Source: Mesorhizobium sp. RMAD-H1 (GTDB lineage: Bacteria > Pseudomonadota > Alphaproteobacteria > Rhizobiales > Rhizobiaceae). Taken from it: 64,000 nucleotides of DNA. The position numbers and the translations under genes were made by a program. Shown piece after piece: positions 34,963 to 44,049 of this stretch; position 1 is the first letter of the stretch; each line of letters begins with the position of its first letter. Location of the stretch: contig NZ_JACHWN010000009.1 in NCBI RefSeq assembly GCF_014191375.1, forward strand, positions 1 through 64,000, in the 5' to 3' direction. Under the pieces are notes generated by a model. The model did no database searches. It worked only from the letters and a program-made list of their open reading frames with translations, and was not told the DNA's origin.

Positions 34963-35090
34963 CGTCAAACGCCTCGCATTATGGATGAAGCATGATCTAT
35001 CGACGTGCTATATCATGCGGAAAGCGGATCATATCCGTGTCTCTTTTGGCAGTATCGCAATGGATTTGACTATGTTGATGCGAGGCAGGA

Positions 35091-36023
35091 ATGAAACTTA
35101 GCCGCAGGCTTATTCCTGACATTGCGACGCTGCAGGCCTTCGAATGCGCGGCGCGGCATGGCAGCTTTACCCAGGCGGCGCATGAGCTGAACCTGACGCA
35201 GAGCGCGGTGAGCCGGCAGATCAAGGACCTCGAAGGGCAGTTGGGCGTGCTCCTCTTCGAGCGGGTGCGCCAGCGCATCCTGCTTTCCGATGCCGGGCGC
35301 AAATTCCTGCCCGAGGTGCGGCGGCTCTTGAACCAGACCGAGGACACGATGCTGCGTGCCATGGCATCGGCGGAATCCACGTCCTCGCTCTCCATCGCCA
35401 CCCTGCCGACCTTCGGCAGCCGCTGGCTGATGCCGCGCCTGCCGGATTTCCTGCGGCTGAACCCCGGCGTGGCGCTCAATATCGCCTCGCGCTCGGCGGT
35501 GTTCGATTTCGACGAGCAGCCCTTCGACCTCGCCATCCATTATGGCCAGCCCGTTTGGGCGCATGCGACTTGCAGCTATCTCTGCAGCGAGCTGATCGTG
35601 CCGGTGGCAAGCCCCGCATTCGTGGCGGAGCATCCGGTCGATGAGCCTGCGGCGCTCGAGGACCAGCCGCTCCTGCACCTGGCGACGCGGCCGAAGATCT
35701 GGGCGCAGTGGTTCGAGGCATGGGGCATCGAGGCGCGGTCGGCCTATCGCGGCCACCGCTTCGACCAGTTCTCGATGGTGATCGAGGCGGCGCTGGCGGG
35801 GCTCGGCTTCGCGCTGCTGCCGCTCTATCTGATCGAGCAGGAGCTGCGCGAAAAGCGGCTGGTCATCCTTTTCGACAAGCCGCTCAAGACGGAAAACGAT
35901 TATTATCTGGTCGTTCCCGAGGGAAAGCACGAAAATCCGCTGACGCAGACATTCTGCAGCTGGATTGCCGGTCAGGTCGGCAAAAGCGATTATCAGGCAT
36001 TGGTTCATTCCGGCAGCGAATGA
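35091..36023 (+). CDS. LysR-family regulator of the lysine/pipecolate cluster
   Basis: A 310-residue LysR regulator of the GcvA-like group. The N-terminal winged helix reads LQAFECAARHGSFTQAAHELN with LTQSAVSRQIKDLEG (about 13-50). The C-terminal part is a periplasmic-binding-type effector domain (about 95-300). GAGGCAGGA precedes the ATG. It is divergent from hglS and upstream of the amaA-like gene in the same direction, so it likely controls both arms. No clear T-N11-A palindrome stands out in the 128-base gap. Confidence 0.88.
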   Translation: MKLSRRLIPDIATLQAFECAARHGSFTQAAHELNLTQSAVSRQIKDLEGQLGVLLFERVRQRILLSDAGRKFLPEVRRLLNQTEDTMLRAMASAESTSSLSIATLPTFGSRWLMPRLPDFLRLNPGVALNIASRSAVFDFDEQPFDLAIHYGQPVWAHATCSYLCSELIVPVASPAFVAEHPVDEPAALEDQPLLHLATRPKIWAQWFEAWGIEARSAYRGHRFDQFSMVIEAALAGLGFALLPLYLIEQELREKRLVILFDKPLKTENDYYLVVPEGKHENPLTQTFCSWIAGQVGKSDYQALVHSGSE

Positions 36024-36132
36024 TCTGTTGCGCAAATAGCGCTTCTTCGGGCGCGGTTTATGGATGAGAACCTGCATTGAACCCTCCGTCGCGCGCCGGC
36101 TGGCCGGCAATGCGTTGCGAAAGCAAAACCCG

Positions 36133-37416
36133 ATGCTTAACGATCCCCGTTCTCATGGTCTCTGGGAAAAGACGGCGCCCGCCGCACCGCAGACGACATC
36201 GCTGAAAGGCGACCTCAGTGCCGATGTCGTCATCGTCGGCGGCGGGTTCACGGGCTTGTCGAGTGCGCTCCACCTGGCCGAGAGGGGCGCGAAGGTCGCG
36301 GTTCTCGAAGCGGTCGAAATCGGCTTCGGCGGCTCGGGCCGCAATGTCGGGCTGGTCAATGCCGGCATGTGGGTGATGCCGGACGATCTGCCTGGCGTGC
36401 TGGGCGAGGATTATGGAGGCCGGCTGCTCCGGCTTCTGGGCAATGCGCCCGATCTCGTCTTCGAGCTGATCGGCAAACACGGCATCGCATGCGAGGCCGT
36501 GCGCACCGGCACATTGCATTGCGGCGTCGGCGCAGCCGGCGTGAAGGAGCTCGAGCAGCGTGCCGAGCAATGGGCGAGGCGTGGCGCGCCGGTGCATCTG
36601 CTTAATGCCGAGGAGACGGCAAAAAAGGTTGGCTCGACCGCTTATGCCGCATCGCTGCTTGATTTGCGCGCCGGGACGATCCAGCCGCTCGGCTATGTCA
36701 GGGGGCTTGCCCGCGCGGCGATCGAGGCGGGCGCTCAAATCTTCACCGGCACTCCCGTCGTTGCGACCGAGCGCGAGGGACAGCGCTGGTCGGTGAAGAC
36801 GCCGGAAGGCTCGGTTTCAGCGGACTGGATCGTCGTAGCGACCAATGCCTACACCAAGGCACCCTGGCCGGAAGTGCGGGCGGAACTGGTGCATCTGCCC
36901 TATTTCAATTTTGCCACGAAACCCCTTTCAGAGAATATCCGCGCATTCATCCTGCCGGAGCGGCAGGGCGCGTGGGATACGAAGGAAATTCTTTCCTCCT
37001 TCCGTTTCGACGTCCAGGGCAGGCTTGTTTTTGGTAGCGTCGGTGCGCTGCGCGGCACGGGGACGGCGGTGCACCGCATCTGGGCCAGGCGGGCGCTTGC
37101 GCGAATTTTTCCCGATATCGGCGAGGTGGAATTCGAGGCGGGATGGTATGGCAAGATCGGCATGACGGCCGACAGCCTGCCGAAATTCCATCGACTTGCG
37201 CCGAATGTGATCGGCTTCAGCGGTTATAACGGGCGCGGCATCGCGCCGGGCACCGTCTTCGGGCAGGTGCTGGCGCGCCATATCAGCGGAGAGATCGCCG
37301 AGGCCGATCTGCCGCTTCCCGTCACCGACCCGCAGGAGCAGAGATTCCGCACGCTGCGGGAGGCCTATTATGAGGCGGGTTCGCAGATCGCGCATCTGGC
37401 GGGCACCATCATTTGA
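36133..37416 (+). CDS. amaA: FAD-dependent oxidase, L-pipecolate oxidase-like
   Basis: A 427-residue DAO-fold flavoprotein. The FAD-binding motif VVIVGGGFTGLSSALHLAER lies near residue 33 with the adenosine-binding Glu in VAVLEAVE. A second region, LVFGSVGALRG, and the C-terminal FSGYNGRGIAPGTVFGQV close the flavin site. The start MLNDPRSHGLWEKTAP is typical of this oxidase group; upstream in-frame codons lack a good site. Linkage to amaB and hglS suggests L-pipecolate oxidation to piperideine-6-carboxylate, as for Pseudomonas AmaA. Related enzymes oxidise putrescine or sarcosine, so the substrate is inferred. Confidence 0.75.
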   Translation: MLNDPRSHGLWEKTAPAAPQTTSLKGDLSADVVIVGGGFTGLSSALHLAERGAKVAVLEAVEIGFGGSGRNVGLVNAGMWVMPDDLPGVLGEDYGGRLLRLLGNAPDLVFELIGKHGIACEAVRTGTLHCGVGAAGVKELEQRAEQWARRGAPVHLLNAEETAKKVGSTAYAASLLDLRAGTIQPLGYVRGLARAAIEAGAQIFTGTPVVATEREGQRWSVKTPEGSVSADWIVVATNAYTKAPWPEVRAELVHLPYFNFATKPLSENIRAFILPERQGAWDTKEILSSFRFDVQGRLVFGSVGALRGTGTAVHRIWARRALARIFPDIGEVEFEAGWYGKIGMTADSLPKFHRLAPNVIGFSGYNGRGIAPGTVFGQVLARHISGEIAEADLPLPVTDPQEQRFRTLREAYYEAGSQIAHLAGTII

Positions 37417-37475
37417 TTGCCGGGGCGGTAGCGCCGATATAATATTGCTGAATATCAGCCCTTCAGGAGCGCGCC

Positions 37476-37841
37476 ATGCCAGCTTTTCCTTCCGACGTCC
37501 GCTCGATCCTCAACCGTGTCATGGACTCTGCGCCGTCCGATCTGCGGCTCGTCGCGCAGCGCCTGCATGACCATGCGATCGAAGAGCGCATGCCGGCGTC
37601 GGAGGTCAGGGAGTGCCTTTCGGAACTCGGCTATCGCAACATTGCCGAGTTCTGCAGCGATCTAGAACTGCCTCCGCATGTAGCAGAGCGCTGGGAGCGG
37701 TTCGGCGTTTCATCCGAGATGAAGCAGGTCTTCCGCATGCTCATCAATCAGCGCAAGCGCTTTGCCGAAGCAGCGGCCGAATTCGAGAAGCACACCCATG
37801 TCGGGCTTCTCGATTTCCTGCGCAGCCGCGGGGTTCTTTGA
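37476..37841 (+). CDS. conserved hypothetical protein
   Basis: A 121-residue, mostly helical protein with no membrane segment or signal. It starts MPAFPSDVRSILNRVMDSAP and contains a likely helix-turn-helix-like stretch (ERMPASEVRECLSELGYRN) and a basic C-terminal part. An AGGAG site stands eight bases before the ATG. I do not recognise it. It is downstream of the amaA-like gene by 59 bases, same strand, and convergent with the SorC gene, two bases apart. It could be a small regulator, but there is no direct evidence. Confidence 0.6.
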   Translation: MPAFPSDVRSILNRVMDSAPSDLRLVAQRLHDHAIEERMPASEVRECLSELGYRNIAEFCSDLELPPHVAERWERFGVSSEMKQVFRMLINQRKRFAEAAAEFEKHTHVGLLDFLRSRGVL

Positions 37842-37843
37842 GA

Positions 37844-38821
37844 TCATTCAGTCTCGGCGGTCAGCGCTTTCGCCGTCTCGCTGTCGGTGATGAGGACGCT
37901 TGCGGAGACCACCTTCAGCGCGGCGCGGATGGCCTCTATCTTTTCCGCCCCGCCGGCGGCAATGACGACATTGGGAATGCGCGCCACGATGTCGAGATCC
38001 ATCGCCATCACCTGGCTGTTGACGGGGTGATCCACCAGCCTGCCTTCGGCATCGACGAAATGACAGAGGATGTTGGCGACTGCGCCTTTCGCCTTCAACG
38101 GCTTGATCAGGTCGGCTGAGACGATGCCGTGGCGGAAGATCGTCGCATTGGGCGTCAGCCCTCCTACCGTCAGAAGCGCGATGTCGGCCGTGGCCGCCTT
38201 GTCCCTGACCTCCTTCAGCGTCGGCTGTGCCCAGAGCGCATCGCGCAACCGGGGATCGTTGACAACGACCGGCGCGGTGATCTGGTAGCTGTCTATGCCG
38301 TAGATTTCGGCGACGCGCGCCGCGACGATGGACGGGTTGATCCAGCGGGCATGCGGCAGGCTGCCGACGAGGGCAACCACACATCCGCTTTCGAGCTTGC
38401 GACGCTCGATGAATTTGAGACTGGTATAAAGTGTGGCGCCACCACCAATGGCAAGCGTCATGCCATTGGCCATCTGCGCACCCAGATATTGCGCGACCGC
38501 ATGGCCGAGAGCGGTTTCCAGGTGCTCCTCGCTCGACGGCGTGGGGACGACAACGGCTGCCGACAGGCCCCAGCGGCTTTCCAGCGCACGTTCGAGCGCG
38601 ATCTGGGCCGCCGCTTGCCGGTTGATGGTGGTGACGACGATGCCTTCCTCGGTGCAGGCGGCGAGCGTGCGCATGACCTTTACCCGGCTTACCCCGAGCT
38701 TTTCGGCGATCTGCTCCTGCGTCATGCCCTCGACATAATAGAGCCAGGCGGTCTTGATCTTGAGATTGGAGGATACCATGGGCAGGGAAGGTATATCCGT
38801 CTGATGTAGGTTCTTCTCCAT
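37844..38821 (-). CDS. SorC/DeoR-type sugar-phosphate-sensing regulator
   Basis: A 325-residue SorC-family protein. The N-terminal helix-turn-helix is WLYYVEGMTQEQIAEKLGVS then VKVMRTLAACTEEGIV (about 27-62). The C-terminal NagB-like effector domain contains GMTLAIGGGATLYTSLKFI, VALVGSLPHARWINPS, LTVGGLTPNATIFRHGIV, and VVIAAGGAEKIEAIRAAL. These domains bind phosphorylated sugars. AAGGAG precedes the ATG properly. It is divergent from an ABC importer/hydrolase/phosphatase operon, which it probably controls. Confidence 0.9.
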   Translation of the reverse strand: MEKNLHQTDIPSLPMVSSNLKIKTAWLYYVEGMTQEQIAEKLGVSRVKVMRTLAACTEEGIVVTTINRQAAAQIALERALESRWGLSAAVVVPTPSSEEHLETALGHAVAQYLGAQMANGMTLAIGGGATLYTSLKFIERRKLESGCVVALVGSLPHARWINPSIVAARVAEIYGIDSYQITAPVVVNDPRLRDALWAQPTLKEVRDKAATADIALLTVGGLTPNATIFRHGIVSADLIKPLKAKGAVANILCHFVDAEGRLVDHPVNSQVMAMDLDIVARIPNVVIAAGGAEKIEAIRAALKVVSASVLITDSETAKALTAETE

Positions 38822-39122
38822 GCCGTTCTCCTTTTTGGTTCCCCTATATCACCTAAAATAATTTTACGACTGTCATATAACTGAATCGCGTTTCTCATAA
38901 TGGGTCCATGTCCACCTGCTTTCCGCGCCATGGCACGGCAAGCGGGTGTCGGCACGTCCGCGAAAATTTTGTTCAAATGTATTTGACAGGTGACAAATGA
39001 ACAGGAATGATAAATCCGCACGAGAGAAAAGCGCTCATGCCCCGGCAAGGCCGATGGAGGATCGGGTTTTGACGGGCTATAAGAAAGAAGAACAGCCCGA
39101 AGGCACTTGGGGAGGACACAGC
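38822..39122. other. divergent promoter region of SorC regulator and ABC operon
   Basis: A 301-base gap. The part 38830-38900 is AT-rich with several A/T runs and probably holds the sorC promoter. An open frame from 38997 joins the ABC binding protein in frame, but its 42 residues are polar and not a signal peptide, so it is taken as leader. A probable SorC operator lies at 38981-38998. GGGGAGG at 39108-39114 is the ribosome site of the binding-protein gene. Confidence 0.5.
38981..38998. promoter_or_regulatory. possible SorC operator
   Basis: ATTTGAC-AGGT-GACAAAT is an inverted repeat with six of seven bases matching, about 125 bases upstream of the binding-protein ATG. A further GTTCA (38971-38975) and TGAAC (38998-39002) flank it in inverted orientation, which enlarges the dyad. 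It is the only clear dyad between the regulator and its probable target operon. Confidence 0.4.
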
Positions 39123-40109
39123 ATGAAAAGCATTCTCAAGGGGATCTTCGCCATCCCAGCGCTCTTTGCCGCATCGCTCGCCGTGAGTGTCGCGCATGCC
39201 GAAACGTTGACCCTTTATACGTCGCAGCCGGAAGCCGATGCGGCGAAAACCGTCGAGGCGTTCCGCAAGGTGAATCCCGATATCGACGTTCAGGTCTATC
39301 GCTCCGGCACCAGCGACATATTGAGCAAGCTTGCGGCGGAGTTCGCCGCCGGCGCCCCGCAGCCAGACGTTCTTCTTATCGCCGATGCGGTATCCATGGA
39401 GGCATTGAAGAAGGACAAGCGCCTGCGTGCTTATGAAAAGGCAGACGTCGAAGGGTTTCCGGCCGATTCCTATGATCCGGAGAAGACCTATTTCGGCAGC
39501 AAGCTGATCACGACGGGCATCGCCTATAATTCCGCCGCGGCGGCGAAGCCTCAGCACTGGGCCGATCTCGCCAAGCCGGACTACAAGGGGCAGATCGTCA
39601 TGCCAAGCCCGCTTTATTCGGGCGCGGCCGCCTATCTTCTCTCGGGTTTTGCGCTCAATCCGGATCTCGGCTGGGATTATTTCGAGAAGCTGAAGGAAAA
39701 TGAACTGGTCAGCGTGCGCGGCAATGGCGCGGTGCTGAAGTCGGTGGCGAGCGGCGAGAAGCCTTACGGCATCCTCGTCGATTTCATGGCGCTCAACGCC
39801 AAGGCCAAGGGCTCGCCGGTCGAGTTCGTGTTTCCGTCCGAGGGTGTTCCGGCCGTGACCGAGCCGGTGGCCATCATGGCGACGACGAAGAATCCGGAAG
39901 GCGCGGAAAAGTTCGTCGACTTCATCCTGTCGGATGACGGGCAGAAACTGGCGCTCGAACAGGGTTATCTCCCCGCCAAGGCTTCCGTCGGGCGTCCCGC
40001 CTGGCTGCCCGAGGGAACGCAAGTGAAGATCATGCCGATCGATACGCAGAAAGTCCTGCAGCAGACCGACGCCGACAAGAAGCGTTTCTCGGAACTGTTC
40101 GGCGGATAG
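39123..40109 (+). CDS. ABC transporter substrate-binding protein, AfuA/FbpA type
   Basis: A 328-residue type II periplasmic binding protein. A Sec signal peptide (about 1-26, ending VAHA) precedes TLTLYTSQPEADAAKTVEAF. Further on are LAAEFAAGAPQPDVLLIADA, GIAYNSAAAAKPQHWADLAK, and GNGAVLKSVASGEKPYGILVD. The family (often called Fe3+ binding proteins) also includes AfuA for sugar phosphates, PhnS for 2-aminoethylphosphonate and polyamine binders. The C-terminal double tyrosine of true Fe3+ binders is not seen. With a SorC regulator and a SurE phosphatase in the operon, a phosphorylated ligand is a reasonable inference. Confidence 0.85.
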   Translation: MKSILKGIFAIPALFAASLAVSVAHAETLTLYTSQPEADAAKTVEAFRKVNPDIDVQVYRSGTSDILSKLAAEFAAGAPQPDVLLIADAVSMEALKKDKRLRAYEKADVEGFPADSYDPEKTYFGSKLITTGIAYNSAAAAKPQHWADLAKPDYKGQIVMPSPLYSGAAAYLLSGFALNPDLGWDYFEKLKENELVSVRGNGAVLKSVASGEKPYGILVDFMALNAKAKGSPVEFVFPSEGVPAVTEPVAIMATTKNPEGAEKFVDFILSDDGQKLALEQGYLPAKASVGRPAWLPEGTQVKIMPIDTQKVLQQTDADKKRFSELFGG

Positions 40110-40119
40110 GATCGACAGC

Positions 40120-41820
40120 ATGCTTGATACGAAAAGGCATCAGGGCCATGACGCGGCCCTGATTGCGACGGTGGCGGTTGTCGTCGCGGCGCTTTCGATC
40201 CTGCCGATGTTTCGCCTCGGCGCGGAAATCATTGCGCCGCAGGGCCGGTTTTCCATAGCAGCGCTGCAATCGGCGCTGTCGAGTTCCGCCACCTGGACAG
40301 CCACATGGCATTCGCTGCAGGTCGGCATCGGCGGCACGCTCCTCGCCGTGATTCTCGGCACGTCGGTTGCACTTCTCGTCAGCCTGACCGACATCCGCTT
40401 TCGCGGTGCCTTCGTCCTGCTTTTCGTCGCGCCGCTGCTCATCGCGCCGCAGGTGACGGCGCTCGCTTGGCTGCAATTGTTCGGGCCGGCGAGCCCTTTC
40501 CTCAAGCTCATCGGTCTCGCGCCGCCGCTCGGCAGCCGCAACCCGCTCTATTCGACCGGGGGCATCATCTTGCTGCTCGGCGTGCAGTATGGACCGCTGG
40601 TGTTCCTCATCGTGCGGGCGGGACTGCGCAAGCTGCCGCGCGAGCTGGTCGAGGCGGGTCTGAGCAGCGGCGCTGGTAAATGGACGGTACTCACCACCAT
40701 CATCCTGCCGCTGATGACGCCTTCGATCATCGGGGCGACGGCGCTCGCCTTCGTCTCCTGCGTCGGCAATTTCGGCATTCCCGCCTTTCTCGGTATTCCG
40801 GCGAATTATCTCGTCCTGCCGACGCTCATTTATCAGCGGCTCGCCGGGGCGGGGCCTGCAGTTCTGTCGGAAGTGGCGGTGCTCTCCATGCTCATCGGCA
40901 TCATCGCCATGGCCGGTATCGTCGCGCAGGATTATGCCGCGCGCCGCCGCGATTACCGCATCGTCTCCACCTCGCTGCCGGCAGCTCCGTTCGCGCTGGG
41001 GCACCGGCGGATAATGGTCGAAGCGGGGCTGGCGCTGCTCATTCTCCTGGTGCTGGTGCTGCCGCTTCTCGGCCTCCTGCTGACCGCTCTTGTGCCGGCC
41101 TATGGCGTGCCGCTCAGCTTCAAGACCGCGACATCAGCCAATTTCCGTTTCGTGCTTTTCGAGCATGGGGCGGCGAGCCGCGCCTTCGCCAACAGCATCG
41201 GCCTGTCGCTGGCCGCCGCGCTCTTCGCGGTGGTACTCGCCGTGCCGCTCGGCTATCTCATCACCTGGCGGGAGCGCTGGTGGACGAAGTTCCTCAATCT
41301 TTCGGCGGAGCTGCCTTACGCGTTGCCGGGCGTTGTGCTCGCCATCGCCTCGCTGCTCCTGTTCCTGAAGCCGGTGCCGCTGATCGGGCTTCATATCTAC
41401 AACACGATCTGGATCATTCTTTATGCCTATCTCGCGCGCTTCCTGGTGCTGGCGCTCAGGCCCACCATCAGCGGGCTGCACCAGATCGACCGGGCGCTGG
41501 AGGAGGCGGCGCAGGTGGCGGGCGCGGGGCTGATGCGGCGGATGCGCACCATCATCTTTCCGCTCGTCGCGCCTGCAACGCTCGCGGGCGGCGTCCTCAT
41601 CTTCATGACGGCGTTTTCGGAACTCACGGTCTCGGCGCTGCTCTGGGCGTCGGGATCGGAAACCATCGGCGTGGTGATCTTCTCCTTCGAGCAGGGCGGG
41701 GATTCCTCCTATGCGGCGGCCATCTCGGTGCTGGTCGTCGCCGTTACCTTTATCCTGATGCTGGCGACCAATCTGTTCGCGCGGCATCTTCCCAGCGGAG
41801 TTCTGCCATGGCGGGATTGA
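40120..41820 (+). CDS. ABC transporter permease, two fused domains (AfuB/FbpB type)
   Basis: A 566-residue permease with about 12 membrane segments in two BPD_transp_1 halves. The EAA loops read LVEAGLSSGAGKWTVLTTIILPLM in the first half (about 174-197) and LEEAAQVAGAGLMRRMRTIIFPLV in the second (about 460-485). Such double permeases serve AfuA/FbpA-type binding proteins with an ATPase homodimer. The gene starts ten bases after the binding-protein gene and overlaps the ATPase gene by 13 bases. Confidence 0.9.
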   Translation: MLDTKRHQGHDAALIATVAVVVAALSILPMFRLGAEIIAPQGRFSIAALQSALSSSATWTATWHSLQVGIGGTLLAVILGTSVALLVSLTDIRFRGAFVLLFVAPLLIAPQVTALAWLQLFGPASPFLKLIGLAPPLGSRNPLYSTGGIILLLGVQYGPLVFLIVRAGLRKLPRELVEAGLSSGAGKWTVLTTIILPLMTPSIIGATALAFVSCVGNFGIPAFLGIPANYLVLPTLIYQRLAGAGPAVLSEVAVLSMLIGIIAMAGIVAQDYAARRRDYRIVSTSLPAAPFALGHRRIMVEAGLALLILLVLVLPLLGLLLTALVPAYGVPLSFKTATSANFRFVLFEHGAASRAFANSIGLSLAAALFAVVLAVPLGYLITWRERWWTKFLNLSAELPYALPGVVLAIASLLLFLKPVPLIGLHIYNTIWIILYAYLARFLVLALRPTISGLHQIDRALEEAAQVAGAGLMRRMRTIIFPLVAPATLAGGVLIFMTAFSELTVSALLWASGSETIGVVIFSFEQGGDSSYAAAISVLVVAVTFILMLATNLFARHLPSGVLPWRD

Positions 41821-42887
41821 AGATCGGCGGCATCACAAAGCGCTTCAACGATTTCACTGCCTTGTGCGACGTCTCGCTCGACGTTGTGGATGGTGAGTTC
41901 GTCGCGGTGCTGGGGCCTTCGGGCTGCGGCAAGACCACGCTGCTGCGCATGGTGGCGGGCTTCGAGCAGCCGGACGAAGGTGAGATTGTGATCGGCGGCA
42001 GGGTGATGGCGGGCGGGGGCGTCAACGTGCCGCCCGAGAAACGCAAGGTGGGCATCGTCTTCCAGAATTATGCGCTGTGGCCGCATATGACGGTGGCGGA
42101 GAATGTCGGCTACAGCCTGCGTGTGGCGAAGGTTGACAGGGCGACGCGGGAGCGGCGGGTCGAGGAGGCGCTGGCGCTCGTCAATCTCACTGATTTCGGC
42201 GACCGCCGCCCGGCCAATCTTTCGGGCGGGCAGAGGCAGCGCGTGGCGCTGGCCCGATGCCTCGTCGCCGCGCCGTCGCTGGTGCTGTTCGACGAGCCGC
42301 TTGCCAATCTCGACGTGCATTTGCGGGCGGCGATGGAGGACGAGTTCGCGGCCTTCCACAAGCGCACCGGAACCACCATCGTCTACATCACGCATGACCA
42401 GGCAGAGGCGATGGCACTGGCCGACCGGATCGCCGTGCTCGACCATGGCAAGCTCATGCAGTTCGCCACGCCGCGCGCGCTCTATGAGGAGCCGGCAAAC
42501 GAGATGGTCGCCGCCTTCATCGCGCAAGGCATGGTGCTGCCCGCCGAAATCCTGACGGAAGCGCGGATTGGGGCCTGCCGGGTGCGGGTGCTGGGGCAGG
42601 AGGCGGTGCTGCGCTGCCGCCCGGACGAGATTGCCCGCGCGGATGCAAAGGTCTGTGTCCGGGCCGGTGATCTGGAAATCGTGGATGCGGGTGGCATCGC
42701 CATCCGCGTCAAGCGGGCGATCTATCGCGGCGGCGGTTCGCGGATCGAGGCATTCCCCGTCGAGCGGCCGGATCTGGACCTGCATTTCGACCTGCCGGAT
42801 CCAGCCAGGCTGGAGGAGGGGATGGAGGCGCGTCTCGCCATCAGGACCGGCTGGGTCATTCCACGGGCTGAAGGAGCCGCGCGTTGA
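41808..42887 (+). CDS. ABC transporter ATP-binding protein (AfuC/PotA type)
   Basis: A 359-residue ATPase with Walker A GPSGCGKTT (about 38-46), Q-loop VGIVFQNYALWPHMTV, signature LSGGQRQRVALARCL, Walker B VLFDEPLANLD and switch His in ITHDQ. A C-terminal TOBE-like regulatory domain follows (about 245-355). The start ATG lies inside the end of the permease gene; a long in-frame extension upstream overlaps the permease and is not real. It couples with the double permease. The next gene overlaps its stop by four bases (TTGA). Confidence 0.92.
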   Translation: MAGLKIGGITKRFNDFTALCDVSLDVVDGEFVAVLGPSGCGKTTLLRMVAGFEQPDEGEIVIGGRVMAGGGVNVPPEKRKVGIVFQNYALWPHMTVAENVGYSLRVAKVDRATRERRVEEALALVNLTDFGDRRPANLSGGQRQRVALARCLVAAPSLVLFDEPLANLDVHLRAAMEDEFAAFHKRTGTTIVYITHDQAEAMALADRIAVLDHGKLMQFATPRALYEEPANEMVAAFIAQGMVLPAEILTEARIGACRVRVLGQEAVLRCRPDEIARADAKVCVRAGDLEIVDAGGIAIRVKRAIYRGGGSRIEAFPVERPDLDLHFDLPDPARLEEGMEARLAIRTGWVIPRAEGAAR

Positions 42888-44047
42888 TCCGAGTCGGGCT
42901 CAATGGCGGTTTCGGCGAAAAAGGCCGCACCAGCGTCGGGATCGAAGCCGGCGGCAAGCGCGTACTCCTCGATGCGGGCATCAAGGTCGGGGCGAGCGGC
43001 CGGGACTATTATCCCCTCGTCGATGACGATGCCATTCGAAGACTGGATGCGCTGCTCATCTCGCATGCGCATGAGGACCATGTCGGCGCCTTGAGCTGGC
43101 TTCTGTCACGCGGCTTCCGGGGCCGTATCTTCATGACGGCGGAAACGCTCGCCGAAAGCCCCGAGACGCTCTCCCATTATGGCGAGAGGGAACATCTCGA
43201 CGCCTTTTCGCTTGATCCCGGCGCGGTGGAGATATTCACGCCGGGAGATGCGATCGATCTCGGCGGCATGACAATCACGACGGGTCGCTCGGGCCATGTG
43301 GCCGGCGGCGTCTGGTTCGCAGCCGAGGCGGAAGGCAGACGCATGATCTATTCGGCGGATGTGGTGCCGGACAGCAATGTCTTCGTCATGGATCCGCTGC
43401 CGCCATGCGATCTGTTGATTCTGGATGCCTCCTACGGCGCCGATCCGGTGTCGGGCAGCGAGCGTGCGAGCGCGATCCGGCAATGGATCGAAGCGCATGC
43501 CGGCGGCTGCCTTCTGCCGACGCCGCTCTCGGGGCGCTCGCTCGAATTGATGGCGATCCTGCCGGGCCGCTTTGCCATCCATGCCGGTATGCGCGCGGCG
43601 CTTGAAGCGCAGCTTGCGGCGGCAGACATGCTTCTCCCCGGTGCGGCCGCACTGCTTCGGCAGCGTCTCGCGCAAGCGGAGGACTGGCGCGAGGGCGAAG
43701 CACTTCCCTCCTGTCCGTTTCTCACCGATGACGGCATGGGGCGCGCCGGCCCTTCCGCTACTGCCATTCCCCTGGCCGACGCCGAAAATTATCCGATTCT
43801 CTTGACCGGCCACCTTCCCGAGGGAACGCCAGCCCATACTCTTCACGCCCAAGGACGGGCGGACTGGATCAGGCTGCCCACCCATCCGACCTTGTCCGGG
43901 CTGGTCAGCATATGGGAGCGTTCGGACAAGCCACCTGTGCTCGGCCATTCCTGTGCGCCCGGAGCGCTCGATGCGCTGCGCCCGTACTTGCCGGGATTGC
44001 GAACCGACCTGGTCACCGGCGATTTTATTGAGTTGAAAGACGATTGA
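42884..44047 (+). CDS. MBL-fold metallo-hydrolase, beta-CASP-like
   Basis: A 387-residue metallo-beta-lactamase-fold protein. The metal motif is LLISHAHEDHVGAL (H61, H63, D65, H66), with H138 in GRSGHVAGG and D159 in MIYSADVV. LILDASYG (about 178-185) matches the LIxESTYG motif of RNA-processing beta-CASP proteins, and C-terminal HPTLSGL and LGHS may supply further ligands. Such enzymes cleave phosphodiesters in RNA, DNA or small molecules. No signal peptide is present. It overlaps the ABC ATPase gene (TTGA) and precedes surE by two bases, so it belongs to the SorC-controlled operon. Substrate is unknown; phosphodiester cleavage of the imported compound is inferred. Confidence 0.78.
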   Translation: MIRVGLNGGFGEKGRTSVGIEAGGKRVLLDAGIKVGASGRDYYPLVDDDAIRRLDALLISHAHEDHVGALSWLLSRGFRGRIFMTAETLAESPETLSHYGEREHLDAFSLDPGAVEIFTPGDAIDLGGMTITTGRSGHVAGGVWFAAEAEGRRMIYSADVVPDSNVFVMDPLPPCDLLILDASYGADPVSGSERASAIRQWIEAHAGGCLLPTPLSGRSLELMAILPGRFAIHAGMRAALEAQLAAADMLLPGAAALLRQRLAQAEDWREGEALPSCPFLTDDGMGRAGPSATAIPLADAENYPILLTGHLPEGTPAHTLHAQGRADWIRLPTHPTLSGLVSIWERSDKPPVLGHSCAPGALDALRPYLPGLRTDLVTGDFIELKDD

Positions 44048-44049
44048 TC

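Noticed and set aside
40680-41807. In-frame extension upstream of the ABC ATPase
   Set aside because: It overlaps the permease gene in another frame and has no transporter-like sequence; the ATPase starts at 41808.
41934-42885. Possible metal role (Fe3+) for the AfuABC-like importer
   Set aside because: Fe3+ binders of this family normally have a double tyrosine in the C-terminal lobe, which I could not find; there is also no iron-responsive box upstream and the operon has phosphatase-type genes.
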